This document shows, in pieces, positions 10,759-23,200 of a stretch of 64,000 nt of DNA (position 1 is its first letter; each line of letters opens with the position of its first letter). Location: contig JAIWNE010000059.1 in NCBI GenBank assembly GCA_025331445.1, forward strand, positions 1-64,000. Direction: 5' to 3'. The stretch comes from Blakeslea trispora (taxonomy: Eukaryota > Mucoromycota > Mucoromycetes > Mucorales > Choanephoraceae). The translations under genes and the position numbers were made by a program. The notes under the pieces are model-generated. The model ran no database searches. It was not told the origin of the DNA and saw only the letters and a program-made list of their open reading frames with translations.

Positions 10759-12492
10759 ACGATTTCTTTCCAACTTGTTCTATTTTGTTTTTGCTTGATA
10801 ACAAATCACATCATCTAATACACAGACAATTAACCAAACAAGGTTTCTTGTTTGTCAAACAAGTGAGCTTACCAACAAGGGCGTTTAAGGAGAACAAGTT
10901 TTTTTTTATAGAAGGAAAGAGAAAGTAGTGAACTATCAAGGTACCTTAAGCTAAACCAGAAAATTGCTTTTAAAGGAAATTTGGGCGTTCTGTCTTTTTT
11001 TTTTTTCTTCTAAAACATTCTCTATACTTGTAACCCTTTTTTCTTCATGTTGTGCCTCCAAAGGCGGAGTCAAGAAATCCGTGCACACTTCATCTTGTGT
11101 AATTGTAGAAGTCAATAGAACAAAAATCAGAAAAATATTAAAAGGCTACAATTTTTTTCAAAATCTATCATCTCTCTCTCTCTCTCTCTTTTCTCTTTTT
11201 TTATTTTCTCGTCTATTTTGTTTCCATGCCATTTTATTGCCCAAAGATAAAAAAGGGGAAGGGGGGGGGGGAAGCAACGAAAAGAACGTAAAGCAGAGGA
11301 AATCAAAAGAACCAAAAAGAATACAGTTTACGAGAAAAAAACAAAAACAACAGCGCATTTTTTTTTAAGGGGGACTCCCTAATTATTGTTTAGAAGAAAG
11401 TTTGACTATAAAAAGTTTAAGATGGACACATTGAATGTTGCTCTCATTTTCTTACTTTTTTTCTTTGGATTTATTGCCTTGGTTGTTATCTGCAAAACAT
11501 GGTTGTATTTCAACTGGCAAGAGGGAAACACAAGGTTATGTCATTTCTTGACACTTGTATGAGGAGGAGGATGATTTAAGATGAAGTCATCATTACTTCA
11601 GAGATTTAAGGAGTATATATATAGGCTGCAGAAATAAACAACAAATAGATCATTACATTTAAATGACACTTTATGGAATTACTGATTGCCCAAATTATTT
11701 GATTGGCTGGTTTATCTATTTTCTTTTTTGCTCTCTTTTTTTTTTTTTTTTTTTTTGCCTCACTCTCCCCTTCTTTTTTTTTTTTTTTTTGGAGGAAGCA
11801 AGAGAAGAATAAGAGAGGAATAATAACGGGGGCTAATATCATATCAACTACCTTATAAAGTTAAACAAAAAAAAAGAGGGAGCAAAAACAAAAGAATGGC
11901 TGATATCATAGACATTGAATAAGGCTATAGTTCAAAGGCCCAAAACAATAAGAGAGAAAGAAAGAAAGAGAGAGAGACTGAATGTTGAAACATGTCTTTA
12001 ATTCCAACCAGTCAATACAAACAAGCATTAGGTAACAACAAAAAAAAAAAAAAAAAAAAAGATCGATTTTCAAGTACACTTGTTTTGTTTTGTTTTCTTA
12101 CAATACATGCGTGACTCAAAGTAAATATCGTTAAACACAAATTGACATGAGTTATTAATGTTATTTTATCCAGGCATTACAAAGGAGCCAAGGCAAATTT
12201 TTACGCGTTCATTTCCCCCCTTGTTTTTTTTTCTATATATAAAAATAGAAGAAAGTGGAAAAAGGGGAGGGGGGGGGCAGAGAGAGAGAGAGAAAGAGAT
12301 GGAAACAAATCCAAGGTTAGTGGTCAAGAGAGAAAGAATAAGGGGTCTGGGGTCGATTGCATGTTTTTTTTTCTTATTTAAGCACTGGCTGAACGCTTCG
12401 AATTCATTTCCTTTTCTTCCTTACTTTATATTTTTTTTTCTTCTTCTTCTCTTCAAGCCCAACAAGCCTTTAACTTAATAAAAAAAAAAGAA
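10759..12492. other. Intergenic, low-complexity rich
   Basis: About 1.7 kb of very AT-rich DNA with poly-T, poly-A, an 11-nt G-run at 11261-11271 and (CT)n/(GA)n tracts. Apparent ORFs at 10964-11368 and 12158-12478 are built from these tracts and are not credible. A TATA-like stretch at about 12234-12247 could serve the zinc-finger gene downstream. The only candidate coding item is the 46-codon membrane ORF listed separately. Confidence 0.6.
11422..11562 (+). CDS. Possible 46-aa single-pass membrane micropeptide (weak)
   Basis: An ATG ORF of 46 codons whose first half is an almost ideal transmembrane segment (ALIFLLFFFGFIALVVICKT), followed by aromatic and basic interface residues (WLYFNWQEGNTR). 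A TATAAAA box lies only about 10 bp upstream, which is too close for a normal start, so this ATG may be outside the transcript. A GT after ACACAAG could also be a donor. T-rich DNA makes chance hydrophobic ORFs common. I report it only because the topology is clean and nothing else explains the local sequence. Confidence 0.2.
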   Translation: MDTLNVALIFLLFFFGFIALVVICKTWLYFNWQEGNTRLCHFLTLV

Positions 12493-13203
12493 ATGTATAA
12501 TCTTTACACAATTGATCACTCTATTCATCCTTCCTTCATGATGGTGCCTGATAAGCAACCTTTTTCATACACCGAAAATCATGATATGGATTTGTTATTG
12601 ACATCCGGTTACCACCCTACTACTACTGTTGCTGCTCCTACTCCTGCTCCGCTTACTGTGGCCACACATCTTCCCATGTCCATGACGATCCCTTGTACCG
12701 ACGACCTCTTTATGCCCAATGATCTCAAGTCAAACATGGATTATTCAACAAGTCAATTTGATTTCCTTTCGCTTTCTCAAAACGAATTATTTTACAATGG
12801 ACCAATGTATTGGACAACACCTACCATGCATATTCACAGACATTCATTACCCGACAATGATTCCTCTGTCGAATCGTGTTCTTCTCTCTCTTCATTTTCC
12901 TCTGGCTCACCTGTTTCATCGCCTCTGTTCTATGAAAAGCCAAAGCACAATAAATATTCTACAGACAACAATCGACCTTATTCTTGTCATTTATGTCCAC
13001 GCGCATTTGCTCGTAAACATGATCTGCAACGCCATATTCGTGTTCACACAGGCGATAAACCCTATGCCTGTCCTTGCTGTAAAAAGGCATTTGCTCGTAC
13101 AGATGCCCTCAAGAGACATTTACGTGTGGAAGAACAATGTCGCAAGAGCCAAGAAGTGCAAGCTATGAAAGCAGCAGGCAGAAGACGCTATAAAAACATC
13201 TAA
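12493..13203 (+). CDS. C2H2 zinc-finger transcription factor (two fingers)
   Basis: Single-exon gene of 236 aa. The first ~150 residues are Ser/Thr/Pro-rich with aromatic patches, typical of a transactivation region. The C-terminus has two C2H2 fingers: YSCHLCPRAFARKHDLQRH and, after a HTGDKPYA linker, a second finger CPCCKKAFARTDALKRH whose last ligand may be a delayed His or the Cys of EEQC. The finger helices ARKHDLQRH/ARTDALKRH are typical of short fungal C2H2 regulators. A basic tail (GRRRYKNI) follows. It probably binds DNA in the nucleus; target genes cannot be told. The leader holds long poly-A/T tracts and a G-run. Confidence 0.88.
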   Translation: MYNLYTIDHSIHPSFMMVPDKQPFSYTENHDMDLLLTSGYHPTTTVAAPTPAPLTVATHLPMSMTIPCTDDLFMPNDLKSNMDYSTSQFDFLSLSQNELFYNGPMYWTTPTMHIHRHSLPDNDSSVESCSSLSSFSSGSPVSSPLFYEKPKHNKYSTDNNRPYSCHLCPRAFARKHDLQRHIRVHTGDKPYACPCCKKAFARTDALKRHLRVEEQCRKSQEVQAMKAAGRRRYKNI

Positions 13204-13238
13204 TCTTATTCTCCTTCCATTCCTTTCATTTCTTGATC

Positions 13239-13301
13239 TATATACACACACACACTCTCTCTCTCTTATATATATATCTTTTTTTTTATATATATATATC
13301 T
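13239..13301. repeat. AC/CT/TA microsatellite cluster
   Basis: Consecutive (AC)n, (CT)n and (TA)n runs interrupted by a T-run, in the 3' flank of the C2H2 gene. Confidence 0.85.
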
Positions 13302-14620
13302 CGTTCATTTTGTTAATGCTTCATTCTTTAAGTGCTTTATTTAATTCCCCCCATCTATTTTTCTTGGAAAAAGTATACTGTTGACAGTAACATTTCAAAA
13401 AATTATTGACCCCCCTTTCCCAAACTTTTTTTTTTTTTTTTGTTAAGAAAATCATGTATATATTATTGTTATTACTTCTATGTTAGATATTGCAGGCCGA
13501 TTTGCTTTAAGCGAAATAAATAAGAATTTTTTATAAAAATAATAATAATAGTAATATGCTTCTTTTTTTTTTTTTTTTTGTTAAAGTTAGCCCTAAAAAA
13601 AAATATTTGATGATTAGCTTCTTTTTTTTTTTTTATCAGATGCCCTCTTTCATGTTGTTTAAATATGCTGCTAATTGTGTAACAAGATCTAGCCAAACTG
13701 TGTAAGCATCAACTTTAATCATGTAACAAGGCACACAAGAAACTAAAAGATATACAAAAATGATCAACATGAAAAGATTTTAGACTAAAGATGGAAAGAA
13801 ACTAAAGTAGATCAGGTGATCAACACACCTTACTGATAACATAAAGAATAACAGAACCGATCGTATAAGAACAAGAATCGATTTTTATAAACTCAAAAAT
13901 GGTGCCATAAGGGCGATAACTGATCCTAGATGGATGATGACACAATTTCCCTCACCATAAATTGAAAAGGAGGTAGGAAACTGATCGATTCTTATTTGCT
14001 CAACAGTATCGATCTCAAAAGAACAAAATCAGCCTTGGGTTGATGAATTGTATTTAGAACGAACAAAAGGCCTCTTTGCTTTGTAATAATAAACACCGAT
14101 ATCAACAAACGTTGTACTCGAAACAAAATATAATTAGAATATACAGCAATCGTGCTCTCTAACTTGTAGACTATAATCGTAGCTCAATTTCATTTCATTT
14201 CATTTCATTTTGTGTATCAAGTAAAAAATAAGGAGAAAGAAAAGAGAAAAGTACAATTTATGTCTCGGGACCTACTAGACTGAGTTTTAACTATTCCCAG
14301 AGTTGAAAAAAGTGCGCCTTTTTCTTTTTATGGAGTACAAAAAAACTAATGTTTGAATTACTTTGTGTGCTAAGGAGGGGGGGGGGATGTCTGTTCTATA
14401 AACACCAATAAAGAGGTTTGTGTCTTACTGGTACGTTTATCTCTTTTCTTACTCCAAAAAATGAAACAAAAAAAAAAAGCAAATACGAAACATGTTGGCA
14501 TATGAAAGGAAATAAAGAAAAACTTTATGGAAATAACATATCATAATACATAGGCTATGTAAATAAATAATATAAGGAGTTGGTTTAAAAGAAGAGAGGG
14601 GTTGTATGCGTGGAAAAAAC
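13302..14620. other. Intergenic, no gene seen
   Basis: About 1.3 kb between the convergent ends of the C2H2 gene and the ABC ATPase gene. It contains A/T homopolymers, a TTTCA repeat near 14187-14210 and a G-run near 14377. Short ORFs at 13478-13696 and 14449-14667 show no protein-like composition. Confidence 0.6.
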
Positions 14621-15464
14621 TTATTCCATCGACAGGGAAATCTCAGTGGCAGTTCCATCTGAATCATCGTCTACAGAACTACTGTTATAGCCTAAACGAG
14701 GTAGCACAAGTGATTTTGTAGCTACTCTGTCTTCTTGTTGAGGACTGTGTGTAATCCAGATACAGGTACGGCCCTTCAGGGTTTTTTCAACAAGTAGAGT
14801 TGTTTCAGGATCTAGAGCAGATGTAGGTTCTAGCAATCAAGTAAGATCAGTTTGATGCATAGTCTTTTTGTTTTCTGGAAAACATACCATCTAATAACAA
14901 AACTTCAGGATTTAAAGCCAGGGCTATAGCTAAAGAAACTCTTTGCATTTCACCACCTGATAGATAATTCCAGGTTTCATGAAAGTGAGCTTCCGATAAG
15001 TTCCAATCCATACCGATCTTTACCTATTATAATCATGAGAAGCCAGTTCAAGACTCTAATTCAATCTATCTTACAGGATCATCAAAATATTTTCCTTTCT
15101 GTGAAGCATATTTCTTGGCCATGTTAAACAAGTCCATGGGTGTACCAGGATGAATGGCTGGTCTTTGAGGAACATACATGACTCTAGATCGCCATGTGGG
15201 TATACCGAAATGAGTAGGTGATTTTCCATATAAACTTGATTGGCCAGCTGTATAAGGAACAAGTTCTGCAATACACTTTAACAATGTTGTTTTGCTATTT
15301 TAAAGAATTAAGTGTTGGAACTTGACTAAATGATTTCTACTTTACCCTGCACCGCTCGGACCTCTAAGAACAAGTGTTTCTCCTTTCTCCAAGTCAATAT
15401 TGACATCCTTGAATAACCAGCGGTTATCATTTAGTTTCATAGAAATGCCCTTTGCTTCAAACAT
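14621..15464 (-). CDS. Standalone ABC ATPase, FetA/STAR1-like
   Basis: Four exons (15346-15464, 15075-15294, 14888-15023, 14621-14829) give 227 aa, one ABC nucleotide-binding domain with no membrane segments. Visible: Walker A GPSGAGKTT (split by intron 1), Q-loop region VMYVPQRP, signature LSGGEMQR, Walker B VLLLDEPTSALD (split by intron 3) and switch His in WITHSP. The short size and the GPSGAGKTTLLKCIAEL...YVPQ wording resemble bacterial FetA (YbbL) and plant STAR1, which pair with a FetB/STAR2 (UPF0014) membrane subunit in metal or UDP-glucose export. No such partner lies in this window. The function in fungi is not known to me; a soluble half-transporter ATPase is the safe reading. Confidence 0.8.
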
Positions 15465-17689
15465 GGATAATTACAAAGAAAAAAAAAAATAAAAAGAAAA
15501 CAAAAAAAAAAGGAACCAAAAATAAAGTTTTTTTTTTTTTTTCTTATAATCTAATTTGTGACGTATCAGATCAAAGAAGCTTATTGGTTATTGGTCTGAG
15601 ACAAGGTTAGACTAAGACAAGGATCTTATCAGATTGATTTTTTTTTCTATTTTATTTTTTCTGTTCTTTAGCTTCTTACTTGCAAGTCTGACTAGTAAAG
15701 CATGGCCGATTACACAAAGATGTAATTGGCGCTTAGGTAGCGAGCGGAGCTATTTAGTTTTGGTGTATCATTTGTGTTTCAGGATTTCTATGCCCCCTAT
15801 TGTTAGGAATTTAATATGGTTTAGTAGTTGCTTCAATAGATTATTTTGATGGCTGTCTTTTGAGACATGTAATTCTGCTTAAGGGTGATTAGAAGGGGGG
15901 GGGCAAAAGTTTCCGACTTGAGATTGTTTGTAGGGATTGCTTTCTAAGCAATACCTTTTAAAATAAAGCTTACTGAAAAACAACTGGCATCTATATTTTT
16001 TTTTAGCAGATAGAATGATGCACTAAAGATGGAAGCTGTCGAGTTGAAATAGATCAAGCTTGCAAGTGCTATAGGTTGAAGAAAAATCGACCAAGTCAAA
16101 GCTTTTTAGGTGCTTTAGATGGTTTACAAATCCAAAATACATAGAAAGCATTCAATGAAACAAAAAGATGAATTGGGATAGTTTTTGCTTCTCTCAAGCA
16201 TTGACAGAGCAAATAGTGACACAGGGGGGGTAGTTTTCTCAACAAAGCAAAAGATCGATTGTGCCTGAAAGAAAGAAAGAAAAAATTCAGTCCTGTTTCA
16301 AGAGAGGGAGTACCAAGGATTGCAAGGGCAAAAAGTAAGTCATTATCCAGAAAGACAAGAAGCATATTTTGATCATAATGGATGGTTGTAGCCTTGGTTT
16401 TGACTTGAGAATAAGAGAGTCATTTGCACTCAAGTAGTGTATATAAGTCATGCAAGAAACACAACTGTGTGCATCATTAGCGAGCAAAAGGCATGACACA
16501 CTACATAAACCTCAAAGGAATCGTTCAACTACTACTCATCGACAATGACCCATCCTCATACAGTGAAACCAGCACATGTTGAAGAGACAAAGTCTCAGTT
16601 ATGGCTGCTACAATACCAGAAGCTCCTAATGTTGTTATTGAGTGACATGTTGCTCTTAATCACTGAGATATACACTCAAGTACTTTTTCTTCTGTATAAG
16701 AAACGAAACACAAGCAACACGTGAAGTGCAATAAATGAGGCTGTAAATGTTATTACTACAATAGTCGCAATCTGCATGCTGCGAGTTCAATGGCTGCGGC
16801 ATCTGTTCTTCAGTCCAGAATAGAGAGCAATTAGTCTTTATTTCCCCCCTTGGCTCTCAAGAGAGAAAGGACAAAATAAAGAAAATCATTAGTTATGATA
16901 CCATTTTCATTTGAGCATAACAGGCTTGTAGATTCTCTCATTTGAATCAAGTGGCTACGCAGTTTGAGTCATCAAATCGGCAATATATCGTTTTTTTTTG
17001 GGGGCTAGATTGTTATTCAAGTTGGACAGGGCAAAGTGTTTGTTTGGTCTAAAGTTGCTTCACTCAAGTTATGACAAAGTCTAATTTGACACATCATCTA
17101 TGCTTGTAAAAAAAAACATAAAAGGAGGTGTTTGACAATGCCTGAAAAGCAAAATGAAATACCTCGATAAACAAGCATTGCCAGCTTTTGCTGATTCAAG
17201 TCAGTTACATTACTATTAGTTCAGAACCTTCAACAGCCTGTTTAATTGCTGAGTTCACTGAATTAATAAGCTGTTTAGTTTGGACTTGCGCACAATAAGA
17301 AGCAAGTGATCACAATGATCGTGGCAAATGCAACACGTGACCTTTACCATTGTATTGTTCTTTTACCAATAAGAATGAGATAATTGACCGAATAAGAACC
17401 ATTGCGTTCTTTGTTGATTTTAATAAAAAAAGGGCATAGTGATATCAAAAGAAAAAGAAAGAAATCACTCTATTTCGCCTACAATTGACTATGATGGCTG
17501 AGCAACAATAGTCGGGCTATACAATATGGATCTGATTTGTGCAAGGCGGAATATCCTTCCGTTAATCCGTACATGTCTTTTTTTGAAATGTTATAAATAA
17601 CCATGGTTACTTGACACTCTTTTTCTTTTTTTTTTTTTTTCTCTCTTTTTTCTCAAATCACTTTACATTCATTGTTTTATATCAACATA
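15465..17689. other. Intergenic, 2.2 kb, no gene recognised
   Basis: Divergent 5' regions of the ABC ATPase and metacaspase genes. Read on both strands, it has only short ORFs (15634-15849 +, 16096-16365 -, 16287-16499 -) without recognisable motifs. The distal part has a TATA-like TTATAAATAA at 17591-17600, about 90 bp before the metacaspase ATG. Confidence 0.55.
17591..17600 (+). promoter_or_regulatory. Putative TATA box of metacaspase gene
   Basis: TTATAAATAA, about 90 bp upstream of the ATG at 17690 and followed by a long pyrimidine tract, a common fungal core-promoter layout. Position and sequence only; no transcript data. Confidence 0.45.
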
Positions 17690-19185
17690 ATGTCTGACTC
17701 TGAGGTAAGCAAATGCTGAATCTATAGTCACTATACACCTAAGCAATATCATAGACTAGATACCCTCATGAACAAGAAGGCTCAGATGAACAGGATCCTA
17801 CTTTTACCGAGAGTGATTTGGCAGATCCCAATCCTACATACCCTCAACCTCCTTTCTTGTCAGAACACCAACCTTCTACTCCAGGTAAATAATAAAGAAA
17901 TATCATTGGATCGGTTAAAAGGAAAGAGGGAATCACTAATTTAGTCTTGTCTGAATTAAAGTGCCCTATGGTGACAATCTTGAATTCGAAAAGAGTTCGC
18001 TTTTCTTACATGTGGACCCAAAAATAAAGAAGCATGGCATAGTACCTTTCAAGATATCCAACTGTAAGTCACATCATGATAACAGTCATTTCTTTTGTTT
18101 GACTCATCTTTAACAGGTAAAGGAAAGAAGAAGGCTTTGTTGATTGGCATCAATTACTTGAACACAGACCACGAATTGAAAGGATGCATCAATGATACAG
18201 TAAACATTAAAGAGTTTCTTATATCGTTATACGGGTTTAAAGAAGAAGACATGGTTGTATTGAGTGATGACCAAGATCCAGAGAGCAAGTTCTATCCTAC
18301 AAGAAACAATATTCTATCGGCTATGGAATGGCTTGTGTCTGATTCTCAACCGAACGATTCGTAAGTCAGATAGAAACAAGGGAAAACTAAGGTAGTTGAC
18401 CAATTGATGATGATAGATTCTTTTTCCATTTCAGTGGTCATGGTGGCCGTGTCAAGGATTTAGATGGAGATGAAGAAGATGGATATGATGAAACGATCTA
18501 TCCAGTTGATTTTGAAGATTATGAGGGTGAATCTGGTCAAATTATAGATGATTTGATGCATGACATTATGGTCAGACCTTTGTGTGAAGGGTGTCGATTG
18601 ACATGTATCTTTGACAGTTGTCATTCAGGTACAGCACTCGATCTGCCTTTTGTCTATTCAACCAAGGGAGAAATCAAAGATCAGAACCTCTTTAAAGATG
18701 CCGGAAGAGGTCTCTTGTCTGCAGGTATTCAGTACTTGTCTGGTGAGCGGGAAAGAGCGATTCAATCTCTGGTAGAACTCGGCCGAGAACTGATCACTGG
18801 TCAAGATGTGATTGATGAGCTTCGTGAACGTAATTATTCACCTGCTGATGTAATCATGTTTTCAGGGTAAGTTTGGTCTCAGGCAGATGAAGATTGGCTA
18901 ACATGTATAAACAATTAGATGTAAAGATAACCAAACTTCTGCCGATACCAAAGAGGATGGTAAAGCGACAGGTGCTATGAGTCATGCATTTATAGGTAAA
19001 GTGATGATGTAAGCTTATAAAGAAATATGCTCAATTCCTTCTTAGGCACACTTCGAGAAAACCCAAATCAATCTTATAGAGCTCTACTGAACAATATTCG
19101 AGAAATCCTAGCTGATGATTACAGTCAACGTCCTCAAATGAGTACTTCTCATCCTATTGATGTTGACCTTCAATTTGTCTGCTAA
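17690..19185 (+). CDS. Type I metacaspase
   Basis: Seven exons (17690-17704, 17755-17884, 17962-18063, 18117-18360, 18417-18866, 18919-18995, 19046-19185) give 385 aa. Metacaspases are calcium-dependent Cys proteases cutting after Arg/Lys, used in protein quality control, ageing and cell death. A Pro/Gln/Asp-containing prodomain of about 75 residues precedes the p20 region KKKALLIGINYLNTDHELKG. The catalytic dyad is present: His in FHFSGHGG and Cys in CIFDSCHSG. The p10 part contains ADVIMFSGCKDNQTSAD. The acidic DLDGDEEDGYDETIYP block is the usual calcium/substrate region. The first exon codes only five residues (MSDSE). No leaderless or type II features are seen. Confidence 0.95.
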
Positions 19186-19285
19186 GCTTTGTGTTACTTT
19201 TGCATATTTTTTTTGTTTTTTTTTATCTGTTCTTTTTGTTTTTTTTTTTTGCATTTGATGAAGATAGAAGACGTTTCTATGAAAA

Positions 19286-20114
19286 ATGGTATATACCTTT
19301 CAAGCTCTCTCCCCTTATTTTAAACAATGCCATTCATATTAAAAAAAAAAATATCATCAAAACCCACAATTTATTTACTTGCTTTTTTAAAGGAATTCTT
19401 GTTTGGTAAACGCAAAACACCTGCTGAACTTTTACGTCAGCACCAACGTGCTATTACAAAGGCACAACGCGAGTTAGATAGAGAAAGAGAGAAACTTGAG
19501 AGACAAGAAAAGAAGCTGATACTCGATATCAAAAAGTCTGCCAAGAGCAACCAAATGGGCGCTTGTAAAGTGATGGCAAAAGACTTGGTCAGAACAAGGC
19601 GTAACGTGCAAAAGTTCTATCAGATGAAGACACAGTTACAGGCTGTAGGTCTTCGTATTCAAACATTGCGTTCAAGCCAACAGATGGCTGAGGCTATGAA
19701 GGGCGCTACAAAGGCCATGGGTTCGATGAACAGACAGATGAACCTGCCTCAGATTCAAAAGATTATGATGGACTTTGAAAGAGAAAGTGAAATGATGGAC
19801 ATGAAAGACGAAATGATGGGTGACGCTATTGACGATGCCTTTGAAGAAGATGAAGATGAAGAAGAGAGTGATGAGATTGTAAATAAAGTATTGGACGAAA
19901 TTGGTATTAGCTTTAATCAAGAGGTAAGCCCTAAAGTGAAAGTCATTTGTCAGTGATTTAAAAAATTTGGTAGCTTGGTGAGACTCCTTCAGGTCTCAAA
20001 ATGCCAGATAGTTCAATTCCTTCTGGTTCCGAAAGAATCGCTCAACCAGAAGGTGGTTTATCTGCTGATGATGCTGCCTTACAAGCAAGATTGGACAATT
20101 TGAGAAGAGAATAA
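19286..20114 (+). CDS. VPS2: ESCRT-III subunit Vps2/CHMP2
   Basis: Three exons give 224 aa. The coding part of exon 1 is only the start codon (19286-19288), immediately followed by a GT donor; exon 2 is 19393-19923 and exon 3 19974-20114. The join reads MEFLFGKRKTPAELLRQHQR, matching the Vps2/CHMP2 N-terminus, and no other upstream ATG gives this. The basic helical core (AITKAQRELDREREKLE, MGACKVMAKDLVRTRRNVQKF) and the acidic autoinhibitory C-terminal half (EEDEDEEESDEIVNKVLDEIG) follow. A short MIM-like C-terminal helix (ADDAALQARLDNLRRE) should bind Vps4. It works with Vps24 in multivesicular body sorting. The end converges on UBE3B-like with about 107 bp between stop codons. Confidence 0.93.
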
Positions 20115-20221
20115 AGAGAAAACAAGAGTAATACCCCCCCCTCTCTCTTTTCCTTTTTTCTCTCTTATAAGTTTTATAAAAGACAAGGTTTATTTTCGCT
20201 CCCCCCTCCTTTTTCTCTTCT

Positions 20222-23200
20222 TTAGCTAAGCTCAAAACCTGAGTTTGCATTGATAGCTTTTTTTTTTAAAAAAAACATGAGCAACAAGGAAGTTTAGAAA
20301 TCAAAATAGCTTACCGTAGCACAATTTGTCTTTCAAGAGAGACTTCTTTGTGTAGGCAGGTAATTTGAGCAGATTGAAACTATCAGATAGATTAGATTAC
20401 GTATGAGAAACAGTCGTCTATATTACCATGTTGAACTGGAAGGCAATCTACCTGACTTGTTGATATTTAATTTAAAGAACGATTTGACAAGTTTTACACC
20501 ATCTACATCCGGAGTGCTAGCATCCGTCGATACCATCCGGATGGTAAACGGAGGCTGTAGATAAACAAAACCGCCTAATGGTGGTTTAGGACATCCTGTA
20601 ACAAACTTTAGAAATGCTCTTTTTTCTGCAGATGAAAGCTCTGACACAATCTGCCAAAGTAATCGTATCACTGGATGATGATCAAAATAACCATTTTCAT
20701 AGTGTGTATATCTTCGTAAATCATATATATCTAAGGCATCATTAGCAAAAGCCTCTTTTTTTTTTTGTCAAAGGGAATAAACATACCAAAATCTGTATCT
20801 TCTCCTGATAACACTCTAACAAAAAAAAAATGAGTACATTTAGACTTTAAAGAACTTTTTTTTTTTTTTTTTTTTTTTTACCTTTGAAGCTCTGGTGGAG
20901 AGAAAATGCGAATCCAACTTTCAGAAATAACTGTACGAAAACCATGAATAAAGGCCTTTGTCTGCTCTTTAGCTCTTTGGTTCAATTTATAGTCTGCCAT
21001 GAGGTAAATATATTCGACTTTGTTAAAATTGGTTACAGATGTGTTTCTTCCATTCTATCCAAAGGATGTTTAGCACCCATACATGCCTGTCTTTTTTTTT
21101 TTTTTTTGCCTTACAAATTTCAATTCATAAGATTCAATCTTGCCAAACACTTCCTCATCTGCTTCAAACGATAGACATAAATCCTCTATATCACCTATAT
21201 TATGTATTTAATAAGGCTGTTGCAATCTTCACTTTATAGACTACCTTCATAGTGCTTCACAAACGTCAAATTCCTCCATACTTCTTCATCTAATTCTTTT
21301 AGTTCTTCCAGAAAGACATTACGACCCAACAGTCTGGCCAAAAGGAATTGAGCAAACTGAACATCTAATAGGATACCTTCATAGAGTGCTTTGCCAATCA
21401 CCTGGAAAGAAATATACTTAGTCAGTAGAAGGGGATCAACTTTTTGTTTGTTTTTACCTTGCCAATAAACTCAAATAGTTGGATATGGTTTTTTCCATGA
21501 ACACTTGAAGCGGCACTTGGGTAAAAAGTGTTTTGTTTTGTAGCTGAAAACAAGCCAACATCAGGCTCAAATGCCTCTGAAATCATCAGCGTAAGAAAAT
21601 CTATCCTTGGTTTACAGTCAGTTAAAGCAAGAATTTACATGTGTCTCTTGTCACCTTTGAAGGGTCCTCCTTGGTCAATACCAATCTCTTCCATGCCCAA
21701 CTCATTCACAAAAGTCACTCGAATTGTGTTTTTCCAAGCAGACACAGGTAAAGCAGAAAGTGCCTGAAACCCATCCTCCAACACATGATCTCGACGAATA
21801 GCGATATATCGACTGACTGTCTTGGAAGTCAATGTTCGATCCAAAGCTACCCAGTCACGAAATATCTTTAGTCTCAGCTCAAAGGATACTGTGTGAGGCA
21901 TGAGCTGCAAGATGCGTAAAGGGACAGGATCGCCTTGACGTAGATTGCTCAGAAAGAAGGATGCAGATGAATTCGATTGACGTTTGTTGTTTGTGTTTGT
22001 AGAGAGAGAGGAACCATTCGTTTCGAGATGAGCTGTAGGAGTGGCCGTTTGATGGTTGTTTAGGCTGCTGATAAGTGAATTAAAAAAGGATCGCATGCCT
22101 GTTGTCATGGAAGAAACGAGAAGCCAATGATTAGGGGGGCAGAAAGGATGGTGTAGATCAAGGTCATAAATCTGTAATAACAATCGACGTGCAGATCTAA
22201 AAGATTCAGCCGCTGGAGGAAGCTCTGTAGGCACAGCAGTATGTTGTTGAATAAGCGTAAAGTAAAACGAATTCAAGAAACTACTGATGCTGATCAGATC
22301 GTTAGGCGAAAATGGTTTTTTGTGAGTAAAGATGTCTACATCATCTAATGTTCTACATATACATATATATATATAAAAGGAAATGTTAATCATCAGAAAG
22401 AACTCTTTAGAAGCACTTACAGAAACACAATTGAACATGCTTCACAAAAGACTTTAAGTACTTGTACAAGGGGCTCTTGATCAATATCACTTCGTTTAGC
22501 TGCACTCAAATAGATGACCATATTTCCTTCAGGTCCAAAATGATTCATGACCTTCCATAACTGAGGCATAAGGTGAGCAGTGAACGCAATGCGGTAAAAG
22601 ATGACTTTTCGATGCGTCTTGAACATACAAGTCAACTGGGTATACATGGAGAAAATAGACTCAGTCTCAATGGAAAACATGGTGATATTGTTATTCTGCT
22701 GCTGTTGTAAGCTTTTTCTTCTGATGTATTGTGTGTTATTAAACGAGAGTCTACGTCTTTGATTGTTTTCCAAGATATATTGACTACTGTCGAATCGAAT
22801 GATATTGGCAAATACCTGGTCCATAAAGGAGCGAGACCATATGTATTCTATCTGTTTGATGACCCTGTCAAACACATTAAAGGGTATGTTGTTGCCCCAG
22901 CTGCATTGTGACCATTTGAAAACAGGATGATAATGAGGGTATTGAGGGGACTGTCTATCAGAGAAACAAGGTATAATGAAGGCAAGAAATGACTTGACAA
23001 TCTCGACAAGTCGCATCTCTTGCTCAGAACGTAATGTGTTGTTTGGATTGTTCCAAAGATCAATCAGATTAGCCAATAGAAAGAGACATCCGTTGCCACC
23101 AAGTGATGAATAGTGATCATCTTGATAGCCAGAGACAAGAAAGTAAGGAGTGATAGCGCCCAAGGCCCATTTTCTTAATCGATCCACCATCATTTCGTTA

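Noticed and set aside
10964..11368. 134-codon plus-strand ORF
   Set aside because: Made of poly-T, CT and GA tracts; no domain and no plausible splice or start context.
12158..12478. 106-codon ORF upstream of the C2H2 gene
   Set aside because: Low complexity, lies in the probable leader of the real gene.
12719..13168. 149-codon ORF in another frame of the C2H2 gene
   Set aside because: Overlaps the zinc-finger frame completely; a frame shadow.
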